From JAJPJG01 sp034667645 (GTDB lineage Bacteria > Verrucomicrobiota > Verrucomicrobiia > Chthoniobacterales > Chthoniobacteraceae): 11,264 bases of DNA. Positions 5,347 through 11,264 of the stretch are shown piece after piece. The translations under genes were made by a program, and so were the position numbers. The first letter of the stretch is position 1. Every line of letters starts with the position of its first letter. The notes beneath the pieces are model-generated. The model ran no database searches, was not told where the DNA came from, and was given only the letters and a program-made list of their open reading frames with translations. The stretch spans positions 1 to 11,264 of the forward strand of contig JAXDQV010000142.1 of NCBI GenBank assembly GCA_034667645.1, read 5' to 3'.

Positions 5347-7505
5347 CAGTATTGCTCTCCGGAACGCATCGGGCGGGGCTCTTCGCGCCTGGGCAAAGCA
5401 GTTTGCGCAGCTACGGCGCGGGGCTGTTTTGTCTCCCCCACCTGAGGTGCGTAATAATTGTAGTAGTTCGTGTAATATTGGTAGCCTTGGTCGTTGCGCG
5501 TATCGACCTTGTTGAGGACGACTCCCAGCAAGTTGCCACCGACATTCAGCACGGCCATTTTCACCCGCTGCAGCATCGAGCGCGGGAATCGCCGGTGCTC
5601 GACGATCATCAAGGTCAAATCGACCTCACTCGCGAGCACGGAGCCATCGCTGACGCCGAGGATTGGAGGAGAATCGAAGAAGACCAAGTCGTATTTGCGC
5701 TTTGCCTTTGCGATGAGATCGGACATCCGCTGCGAGTTGAGGATGCCCACAGCATCGGAGGGTAGATTTCCGCTCGGAATGAAAGAAAGATTCTCAACTT
5801 GCGTAGCCCGGACAACCTCCTCGAAAGGCATGTTGCTCATGAGGTAGTCCGTCAGCCCAGTTCCATTCTCCATGCCGAAAAGCTTATGCTGCGTAGGCCG
5901 CCGAAGATCGCCGTCCACCAGCAGGACATTGTAGCCGCCTTTCGCGCAGGTGTAGGCCAGGTTGCAAAGTGTGGTCGATTTTCCTTCGCCGGGGCCGCCG
6001 CTGATCAACGTGATCGTATTTGCGTCCGGATTCTTCCGCGTGAACTCAATATTGGTTCGCAGAATACGATATGCCTCCGCGTCCGGCGCCATTTCCCCTC
6101 CTTCTTTCATGAGGATGCCGACGTTCTTCGGAATAACGGCGAGCACCGGAATCCCGAGGAACTTCTCCACGTCTTCGAGCGTTTTGACGCTGGTGTCGAG
6201 ATACTCGATGAAAAAGGCGAGTCCGACGCCGATCACCAATCCCATGAAGGCCGCGAGGGCCATGTAAAGGGCGACCTTTGGCCGTGCCGGATAAAGGGAT
6301 GGCTCACCTTTTTCCCAGATCTTCGCTGCGATAAACGAGATCTGGCTCTGCATTCGCTGCGTGTTGTAATTCAACTCTGCCGCATCGAGCACTTTCTTGG
6401 CCTGAATGTAGCGGTTCTTCGCATCGAGATATTCGACGCTCTGGGTGCGCTCTTTTTGATAGTTTTCGCGGGTGGAAGTCAGTTTCTTTTCCAGCTCTCC
6501 CAGTGTCGCCTGCTGGATTTTCAGCTTTGTATCCAGCGAACCCCGCAGCGCCAAAACAGCTTCGTTCAGTTGTTTGCCATACACCTCTTTCGTCGCCCGT
6601 AGCGCTTTAATCCGCGGATGGTTTACTCCGAGGCCTGAATTGAGCAACTTTGCTTCCTCCGCCACCGCCTCCTGATAGACCGGCAGCACCTTCATGATCG
6701 TCGGATCATCGAGATTCAGCATGTGCAGCGCGACCATCAGCTGCTCCGGCGTCAGCGTGGAAATCTGTTCCAGTTGCGTCCGGATCTCGGCCACTTTGAC
6801 GCGGGATTCGTCCGCCTTTGATTCGTCGGCGACCACGGCCTTGGTTTCGATATCGCCGGACGACCCGAGGTCATCCGGGTGGTCATCAATGATGCCTTTT
6901 TCCATCCGGATTCGGGCGGCCGCTGCCGAGGCGTCCTCGACGATTTTCCGCTGCTTTAGCACCTCCTCTTGGACTTGGCCGAGTCCCTGTGTCAAAAGCT
7001 TTTGCTGATCGCTGCGACGTTTTTCCTGATACACCACCGCGACGGAATTTGCGATGTCGGCCGCTTCCTTGGGATCGATGGAATAGACGCCAATTTCAAT
7101 CAGGTCGGTGTTCCGCACCTCGCGCATGTCGAACATTTTCAGCAGCTTGAAATACGCCTGCTCCATCGGCAGTTTTTGCCCTTGAATAGCCCACCGTTCC
7201 GGCAATCCCAAGTTTTGCAGCACCGGATAAAGGATCTCCTTGCTTCGCAAAATCTGGAACTGCGTCGGCGGGAAGCTCGCGTCCCTGCTGCCTCGCAGCT
7301 CGCCATTCCCAAACATCTTCACGCCGGTATCGTCCGGCTTCACCTCGAGCGTCACTTTTGAAAAATACTCCCGGGGCAGGAAATAGACCGTGATGCCTGC
7401 CGTGATCATGGTGAGCAGGAAACTCAGCAGGATAATGCCCGTGCGGGCGCGGACGACGCGCCAGTAGTCGAGAAAATGGAGTTTAACCTCAGTGGAATCG
7501 GTCAT
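5346..7505 (-). CDS. Wzc-like polysaccharide co-polymerase fused to a BY-type tyrosine kinase (PCP-2a)
   Basis: This 719-residue inner-membrane protein controls polysaccharide chain length and export through cycles of tyrosine autophosphorylation. The N-terminal Wzz domain has a first membrane segment at about 22-44, a long helical periplasmic region (about 155-380, charged coiled-coil-like), and the P-A-R-P motif (406-409) before the second membrane segment (411-433). The cytoplasmic BY-kinase domain has Walker A SGGPGEGKS (502-510), Walker A' LLVDGDLRRP (528-537) and Walker B DLVFFDSPP (606-614). The C-terminal tail has a tyrosine cluster (Y675, Y677, Y678, Y681, Y682, Y684, Y685) plus a terminal Y719, the expected autophosphorylation sites. 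All key motifs are intact. No cognate low-molecular-weight tyrosine phosphatase is in the window. The ATG at 7505 is preceded by a weak GAAG 5 nt upstream that is part of a repeat. Confidence 0.95.
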   Translation of the reverse strand: MTDSTEVKLHFLDYWRVVRARTGIILLSFLLTMITAGITVYFLPREYFSKVTLEVKPDDTGVKMFGNGELRGSRDASFPPTQFQILRSKEILYPVLQNLGLPERWAIQGQKLPMEQAYFKLLKMFDMREVRNTDLIEIGVYSIDPKEAADIANSVAVVYQEKRRSDQQKLLTQGLGQVQEEVLKQRKIVEDASAAAARIRMEKGIIDDHPDDLGSSGDIETKAVVADESKADESRVKVAEIRTQLEQISTLTPEQLMVALHMLNLDDPTIMKVLPVYQEAVAEEAKLLNSGLGVNHPRIKALRATKEVYGKQLNEAVLALRGSLDTKLKIQQATLGELEKKLTSTRENYQKERTQSVEYLDAKNRYIQAKKVLDAAELNYNTQRMQSQISFIAAKIWEKGEPSLYPARPKVALYMALAAFMGLVIGVGLAFFIEYLDTSVKTLEDVEKFLGIPVLAVIPKNVGILMKEGGEMAPDAEAYRILRTNIEFTRKNPDANTITLISGGPGEGKSTTLCNLAYTCAKGGYNVLLVDGDLRRPTQHKLFGMENGTGLTDYLMSNMPFEEVVRATQVENLSFIPSGNLPSDAVGILNSQRMSDLIAKAKRKYDLVFFDSPPILGVSDGSVLASEVDLTLMIVEHRRFPRSMLQRVKMAVLNVGGNLLGVVLNKVDTRNDQGYQYYTNYYNYYAPQVGETKQPRAVAAQTALPRREEPRPMRSGEQY

Positions 7506-7534
7506 ATTCGCTTCACGATGGGAATTCGCTTCAC
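7506..7534 (-). repeat. Tandem-spaced 11-bp direct repeat abutting the kinase start codon
   Basis: GTGAAGCGAAT (minus strand) occurs twice without mismatch, at 7524-7534 and 7506-7516, with 7 nt between. The proximal copy touches the ATG and contains the only Shine-Dalgarno-like bases (GAAG) of the kinase gene. Confidence 0.85.
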
Positions 7535-7618
7535 ACTCACCTTTTTTACAACGTAATCCCCTCTGGTTTTAGCCGCAAGCGACGAAGCGATACTTCGACA
7601 GAAGAAGCCTTCGTCCGT
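7506..7618 (-). promoter_or_regulatory. Possible structured leader with alternative pairings upstream of the Wzc-like gene
   Basis: This is the 113-nt space between the beta-barrel stop and the kinase start. In the mRNA sense a GACGAAG segment (7615-7609) can pair with CTTCGTC (7587-7581), a 7-bp stem with a 21-nt loop. The overlapping segment TCGCTTC (7590-7584) is exactly complementary to GAAGCGA in both repeat copies (7532-7526 and 7514-7508), the latter covering the putative ribosome binding site; a second TCGCTT lies at 7582-7577. The two pairings share bases and exclude each other. The sequence complementarity is direct; a regulatory role is inference. No long U-tract follows the first stem, so it does not look like a strong intrinsic terminator. 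Confidence 0.35.
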
Positions 7619-9190
7619 TCAAAACGAATAAGTCCCACCCAAAAAGATCTGATTACGACGATAAGAGGTTCCCGCCTGCTCCGTAAGGGTTTGGGTCAGG
7701 GAATAGTTGGCGTTGAACGACAGTGAGCGATTGAGAACGTATTGCAGGCCAATATTCGCCTGAATGTTGTTTTCGATCGCGGCCTTTTGTTCGTTACTGG
7801 CAATGAGAGTCGTGGAGTTGCGGTTGTAGGCGACGCCGGCGCTCGCGGTTGTTCGGGCGCCGATCACGTAATTGAGCGAAAGGTTCGTGCGGTAGGTCAG
7901 GCGGCTTTGGGCGGCATTTCCAGCGTCCTCAAAACCGAAGCGGTTGGTCCATGCGAAGGAAGAGCCGCGCGTAAACTGATAGGCCGTGGTCGTCTCCAGG
8001 TAAGGCGTCGCGAGGGCGGTTCCGTTTTGCGTTTGCGCCCGCACCTGTTCGCCCACCAGCGCTGTCGCGCGCAGACGCGTGCTGGCCATGTAATCGACTC
8101 CGACCAGCAGAAAGGTGTTCGTGCTGTCCTGGGCCGGATCGTTTGGGTGCGTGTTGGCGGATTCGCGGAGATCAATGATCAACGTCGAGCGTGGCGAAAG
8201 GGTGTAACGAACCTGGTTGGCGATTTGATTATCGAACACGTCCCCGCCTGCCGCGTCGGATTGCAAAAAAGTTCCGTTGAAAATGTAGCTGGTTACCGAT
8301 CCGAGCCGTGGACTCCAGGAATGGTTCAAATCGATCTTGGCCGTCGCGGAAACATAGCCATCGCTCGTTTGGTTGGTCGGCGTATTGATGCGGCTGAAAT
8401 TCGGCTGCGAAGCGTAAACCGCGTCCGCCTGTGCGGTGACGGTGGTCCGGGCAGAGATGCGGTGAAGAAAGGTCAGCGCAAGGTTTCCGTTGTAGTCGGT
8501 CGAATCTCCGGGTCGGCTCCAGTAATAAAGCCCGCCGGCACTGGCATCGAAAGTGTAAACAGTGCGCGGGCTTGCCGACTGGGTTTGAAAGGCCAGCCGG
8601 CCATTGGTGACGAGACTTCCTTGCTTGGGCGGCGGCGGCGGCGGAGCCGGCACTTCAACGAAAGTTGCGACGTTTTTCGTCACGAGCCGTAACTCGGGAA
8701 CGAGGAAGCCGCTCACGAAGACAAATCTGCCGGTGGCGACCTGCTTGCTCTCAGGCGTGAGGACCGCAACTTTCTGAGTTTCCTGTTTCGACGGGTGTGC
8801 GGGCGAGTTGAAGATGTTGTCGTCGTAGCCCTGCGAAACGGAGAGGGTCAAACGATACGGCGGCTGTGCAAAACGCCCTTCCCCGGCAGTGAGCGTGCGC
8901 GGCAGAAAGCCAGCGCCTCCCGGCAGGGAAAAGGTGGGGGGAGCCTGCTGCGCAGCGGGTGTGCCCCCGGAAATGACTCCGGCGCCGAGCGGCGACGTTT
9001 CGCTCGGTGTCGCAGCGGTTCCGCTGGTGGGGGAGGGCGGAGGCACCGACTCCGCGGGCGCGGAACCAGTCGGGGCGCTCTCGGTGGGAGTGATGCTGGA
9101 ACTGCCGGAATCCTCCGACGCCGCTTCTTGAGCTCCTGAGTTCGTAGCGAAAATCAAGCCGGTCAGCAAAACCGCGAAAAAACGTGGCAT
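7619..9190 (-). CDS. Outer-membrane beta-barrel protein of the polysaccharide export cassette (BBP2-like)
   Basis: The product is 523 residues from the ATG at 9190. The frame is open to 9397, but the upstream part reads through the tRNA-Gly gene, and the sequence after 9190 begins with a clear signal peptide (R3, hydrophobic 4-16, cleavage probably after S-G-A20). Residues 21-95 are a Ser/Thr/Pro/Ala/Gly-rich linker; P183-P188 is a polyproline run. From about 112 onward, alternating hydrophobic/polar strands with aromatic girdle residues dominate, starting at YRLTLSVSQGYDDNIF (112-127), and the chain ends Y-S-F, the C-terminal Phe typical of BamA-inserted barrels. The Y-D-D-N-I motif recalls the putative beta-barrel porin 2 group found in exopolysaccharide clusters. 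Being first in the cassette with a Wzc-like kinase and a barrel-less OPX protein, it is a candidate outer-membrane pore. Family identity is not proven by eye. Confidence 0.82.
   Translation of the reverse strand: MPRFFAVLLTGLIFATNSGAQEAASEDSGSSSITPTESAPTGSAPAESVPPPSPTSGTAATPSETSPLGAGVISGGTPAAQQAPPTFSLPGGAGFLPRTLTAGEGRFAQPPYRLTLSVSQGYDDNIFNSPAHPSKQETQKVAVLTPESKQVATGRFVFVSGFLVPELRLVTKNVATFVEVPAPPPPPPKQGSLVTNGRLAFQTQSASPRTVYTFDASAGGLYYWSRPGDSTDYNGNLALTFLHRISARTTVTAQADAVYASQPNFSRINTPTNQTSDGYVSATAKIDLNHSWSPRLGSVTSYIFNGTFLQSDAAGGDVFDNQIANQVRYTLSPRSTLIIDLRESANTHPNDPAQDSTNTFLLVGVDYMASTRLRATALVGEQVRAQTQNGTALATPYLETTTAYQFTRGSSFAWTNRFGFEDAGNAAQSRLTYRTNLSLNYVIGARTTASAGVAYNRNSTTLIASNEQKAAIENNIQANIGLQYVLNRSLSFNANYSLTQTLTEQAGTSYRRNQIFLGGTYSF
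8628..8642 (-). repeat. (GGC)5 trinucleotide repeat encoding the polyproline run
   Basis: Five perfect GGC triplets on the plus strand (CCG codons in the gene) encode most of the P183-P188 stretch of the beta-barrel protein. Slippage would change the number of prolines without breaking the frame. Confidence 0.8.
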
Positions 9191-9201
9191 CCTGAGCAGC
9201 G

Positions 9202-9230
9202 GAAGGCGACGGAAGGCGCTAATGAAGGCG
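9202..9230 (-). repeat. Three copies of GAAGGCG just upstream of the beta-barrel start
   Basis: On the plus strand GAAGGCG occurs at 9202-9208, 9212-9218 and 9224-9230 (CGCCTTC in the mRNA sense), with start-to-start spacing of 10 and 12 bp, ending 11 nt before the ATG at 9190. The first two copies extend to GGAAGGCG. This could be an operator with near-helical-turn spacing or a pyrimidine-rich leader; the function is unknown. Confidence 0.5.
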
Positions 9231-9292
9231 AAGGTCAGGCGCAAAGGATTTTGAGTTTCAACATCAACGACCCAAGCCGCCCCGGACAAATT

Positions 9293-9363
9293 AGCGGGCA
9301 GAGGGAATCGAACCCTCCTGGCCAGCTTGGAAGGCTGGAGCTTTACCACTAAGCTATGCCCGC
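9293..9363 (-). tRNA. tRNA-Gly (anticodon TCC)
   Basis: The cloverleaf reads cleanly on the minus strand. The acceptor stem GCGGGCA pairs with TGCCCGC over 7 bp, with a T discriminator at 9293. The D-arm has AGTGGTAA in the loop. The anticodon stem CCAGC/GCTGG encloses loop CTTCCAA with anticodon TCC (reads GGA and probably other GGN). The T-stem GAGGG/CCCTC encloses loop TTCGATT. No CCA is encoded, so it must be added post-transcriptionally. It lies 102 nt upstream of the beta-barrel ATG on the same strand, with no evident terminator between. Confidence 0.96.
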
Positions 9364-9417
9364 AAACGTGGCGTGAATTTTCGCGGGAGGAGGGCACTTG
9401 GCAAGTGGAAAAACGGG

Positions 9418-11264
9418 CTAGACTTCCAACACGTTGAAGTTCGCGGTGATCGGCACTCCGGTGGCGGTCTCGTTCGACGGCCCTGGATGGAGATCGAGCG
9501 TGTCGGTGCCGATGCTGACCGCCTGGACCTCCTGCGCCACGATTCCAAAATGCTCCGTCCCGGTGGCGCTTCCGGCCGCAGTCCCGCCGATAACGACCGC
9601 GGCAATCTTTGCAAAGATTCCAGAAAGATGATCCGGTCCCGCAGCGTCATCCGGGGTGCCAAACTTCGCGTCGGCCCCGGCGCTCGCGCCTGCGACGATG
9701 CTGCTCGCCACCATATCCACATTGATGCGGACGGTCCCGATCTGCGCATCGCCGTCCGTCAGCACTCCGCGGGGATTGGTACTCGTCGCAGCGGTATTGT
9801 AGCCGGCGAGAATCTCCGCACGCGTCATCGTCCCGCCGATCGTCAGCGTTCCAATGGCGAGGTCGGTTTTGGCGGTGGAAGATTGGGGCACGAATCCGTT
9901 CGCGGAAATGATGGCGTTGTTTTCCGCTGTCCCGGTTAGATTTCCCGAGATGGTAATGGTCGAAATGTCCTGGGTGGCCCGGATGGCGCCGCTGTTGGCG
10001 ATTCCCCCCGCTCCGCTGTTGGAACCTGCGATCACGTCGTGCACGCTCAAGCTGCCAATGTGTCCCGCCTCGATATAAGCGGACTGGCTGATGTTATTCG
10101 CCGAGTTCACGTCGATTCCGAGCAGATCACCGTCGATCGTCAGTTTGCTCAATGCCGCGAGCGGGAAAAACAACTGCGCCTGCGCCAGGATCGCCCCGGA
10201 CCAATTACCGTTGCCGCCCTTGACATCTCCCGCGATGTGCAAGGTGCCGATCGATGCGCCGCCGGGGGTGCTGCCGCTTTTCAACGCGACGGTGGCCTGA
10301 TCTGCACCGATGAACCCGCTGTGGTCGCCGGACGCGCCGATAAGTGACTGCCGCACCGTCACATTCCCGAGCGCCCCGCTGAGGACCGAGCCGGAATACG
10401 AACCGCCGCCGCCTTGCACGTTGCCGCCGATCACCGCCTTGTTCAGCGTTACGCTCAGGATTTGCCCGCTGTCGTCGCCGGCGCCACCAACGATATTCCC
10501 TCCGACTTCGAGCGAATTGAGCGTCCCGGTCAAGACACGTGCGCTGAATTCTCCGTCGCCGCCCGTGATATGGCCTCCGATCTGAATGCTCCGGATATTG
10601 GTGCCGAAAATCTCCGCGCTCGTTTGTCCTGCACCGCCGATGACGTCGCCTCCAATGGATACCAGGCCGATCGTCCCATTGCTGATGATGTTGGCCGAAG
10701 AATTCCCGCCGCCACGCAATGATCCGCCGACTTTCACTGAACCGAGTGAGGTGGCTCCGAAAACGTAGCCCGATTGCGTGCCCGCCGCGTTGCCGATGAT
10801 GTCCTGATCGATTCGCACCGAAGCGATGCTGAACGCCGCGATCTCGCCGCTTTCCATGCCCGTGCCGCCAGTGATCGATCCCAAAACGTGAACGCTGCCG
10901 ATGTTTGCCGGCCGATTTGCGTTGTTCAGATTCCCCACGATCGAGCCCGATTGAGCGCCCGCGCCGCCAATGATGTCGCCCACGATCGCACTCCCCAGTT
11001 TGCCACTGAAAGCAATTTGCCCGCTATTTCCCTGCACGCCTCCACGCAGCGCTCCGTCGATTCGCAGGGTGCCGATGCTGCCAAATTGCGCGCCGAGCAC
11101 ATGGATGCGCGCATTGTTCACGTCGCCGGTGACATGAATGCTGCCGACTCCGCCGAAAATGTTACTCTGGAGCCCATTGTCGAACGGGTCCTGCGTCGTC
11201 GTTTTTCCCATGGACCTGGCAGTCAGCGCCTTGAGCGCCAGATCGGAAATGCTGTCGCCCACGT
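9418..11264 (-). CDS. Giant Gly-rich beta-strand-repeat surface protein, C-terminal 614 residues (5' end cut)
   Basis: The frame is open to the right edge (GTG at 11262 is probably an internal Val), so only the C-terminus is seen, ending at TAG 9418. The protein is built of imperfect repeats with consensus IGSVxIGGDIxGGxGxxSGxIxxGx. In the numbering of the visible part, repeats start at residues 121, 146, 173, 198, 223, 248, 273 and 298; the last six are exactly 25 residues each, the rest 25-40. Composition is rich in Gly, Ser, Ile, Val and Asn, very poor in Cys, and without membrane segments, as expected for a right-handed beta-solenoid. Toward the C-terminus are an acidic loop (ADAKFGTPDDAAG, 530-542, perhaps calcium-binding) and a closing block with GTEHFGIVAQEVQAVSIG (568-585). 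No PEP-CTERM, LPXTG or autotransporter barrel is seen. It is likely a secreted or surface adhesin/matrix protein; function and export route are unknown. Confidence 0.8.
   Translation of the reverse strand, partial: VGDSISDLALKALTARSMGKTTTQDPFDNGLQSNIFGGVGSIHVTGDVNNARIHVLGAQFGSIGTLRIDGALRGGVQGNSGQIAFSGKLGSAIVGDIIGGAGAQSGSIVGNLNNANRPANIGSVHVLGSITGGTGMESGEIAAFSIASVRIDQDIIGNAAGTQSGYVFGATSLGSVKVGGSLRGGGNSSANIISNGTIGLVSIGGDVIGGAGQTSAEIFGTNIRSIQIGGHITGGDGEFSARVLTGTLNSLEVGGNIVGGAGDDSGQILSVTLNKAVIGGNVQGGGGSYSGSVLSGALGNVTVRQSLIGASGDHSGFIGADQATVALKSGSTPGGASIGTLHIAGDVKGGNGNWSGAILAQAQLFFPLAALSKLTIDGDLLGIDVNSANNISQSAYIEAGHIGSLSVHDVIAGSNSGAGGIANSGAIRATQDISTITISGNLTGTAENNAIISANGFVPQSSTAKTDLAIGTLTIGGTMTRAEILAGYNTAATSTNPRGVLTDGDAQIGTVRINVDMVASSIVAGASAGADAKFGTPDDAAGPDHLSGIFAKIAAVVIGGTAAGSATGTEHFGIVAQEVQAVSIGTDTLDLHPGPSNETATGVPITANFNVLEV
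10297..10746 (-). repeat. Six exact-length 75-bp coding repeats (25-residue beta-solenoid units)
   Basis: Six consecutive units of 25 residues (visible-part residues 173-322) keep the pattern hydrophobic-G-S-V-x-I-G-G-x-I-x-G-G-x-G-x-x-S. The DNA is diverged between units, so the period is conserved mainly at protein level; this points to old duplication under structural constraint and not recent tandem expansion. Confidence 0.8.

Noticed and set aside
5280..7361. Several plus-strand open frames of 65-267 codons across the kinase gene.
   Set aside because: They are shadows of the 719-residue kinase, which has all Walker motifs and both membrane segments.
9293..9363. tRNA-Gly as an integration site for a mobile element.
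   Set aside because: No integrase, phage gene or duplicated tRNA 3' end is visible on either side within the window.
9191..9397. N-terminal extension of the beta-barrel frame to 9397.
   Set aside because: It translates the tRNA-Gly gene, and a proper signal peptide starts at the ATG at 9190.
9390..9412. A small inverted repeat CACTT-GGC-AAGTG between the giant-protein stop and the tRNA.
   Set aside because: It has only 5 bp and its A-run/T-run is on the wrong side for a minus-strand terminator.
9373..10768. Plus-strand open frames opposite the repeat protein.
   Set aside because: They are low-complexity Pro/Arg/Ala shadows created by the Gly-rich repeats on the minus strand; none has a ribosome binding site or family motif.

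Overview
The window looks like chromosomal DNA of a Gram-negative bacterium of moderately high GC content. Two things point to an outer membrane: a beta-barrel protein ending in Phe and a polysaccharide export cassette. The gene styles suggest Verrucomicrobiota: an export cassette of beta-barrel, Wzc-type kinase and short OPX protein beside a very large beta-strand-repeat surface protein. This assignment is an inference from style only; no marker gene in the window fixes the phylum.

Layout: positions 1-4773 are on the plus strand and mostly housekeeping. In order they carry the C-terminal part of an SppA-type signal peptide peptidase (left edge cut), a CPBP intramembrane protease, thiL (thiamine-phosphate kinase), tsaE and tsaB (tRNA t6A synthesis), a 50-residue lipoprotein-like peptide followed by a strong hairpin terminator, moaE (molybdopterin synthase large subunit) and pgsA (phosphatidylglycerophosphate synthase). 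CPBP/thiL and moaE/pgsA join through ATGA overlaps, and thiL/tsaE overlap out of frame, so these are tightly packed operons.

Positions 4789-11264 are all on the minus strand and converge on pgsA with only 15 bp between. Read in the direction of transcription they carry the C-terminal 614 codons of a giant Gly-rich repeat protein (right edge cut), tRNA-Gly(TCC), an outer-membrane beta-barrel protein with a long Ser/Pro/Thr linker, a Wzc-like polysaccharide co-polymerase fused to a tyrosine kinase, and a short secreted Wza-like (OPX) protein.

The last three genes together make a plausible envelope-spanning export path: inner-membrane kinase/co-polymerase, periplasmic OPX ring without its own outer-membrane alpha-barrel, and a separate beta-barrel pore. 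This matches the composite OPX/beta-barrel export type known from Myxococcus EpsX/EpsY. No glycosyltransferase, flippase, polymerase or tyrosine phosphatase gene is in the window. The most interesting non-coding signal is the 113-nt leader of the kinase gene: short repeats there could form mutually exclusive RNA pairings that mask or expose the ribosome binding site. There is no gene-free stretch longer than about 110 bases except the 227 bases between the beta-barrel gene and the giant-protein gene, which contain the tRNA. I saw no CRISPR array, insertion sequence or phage gene.
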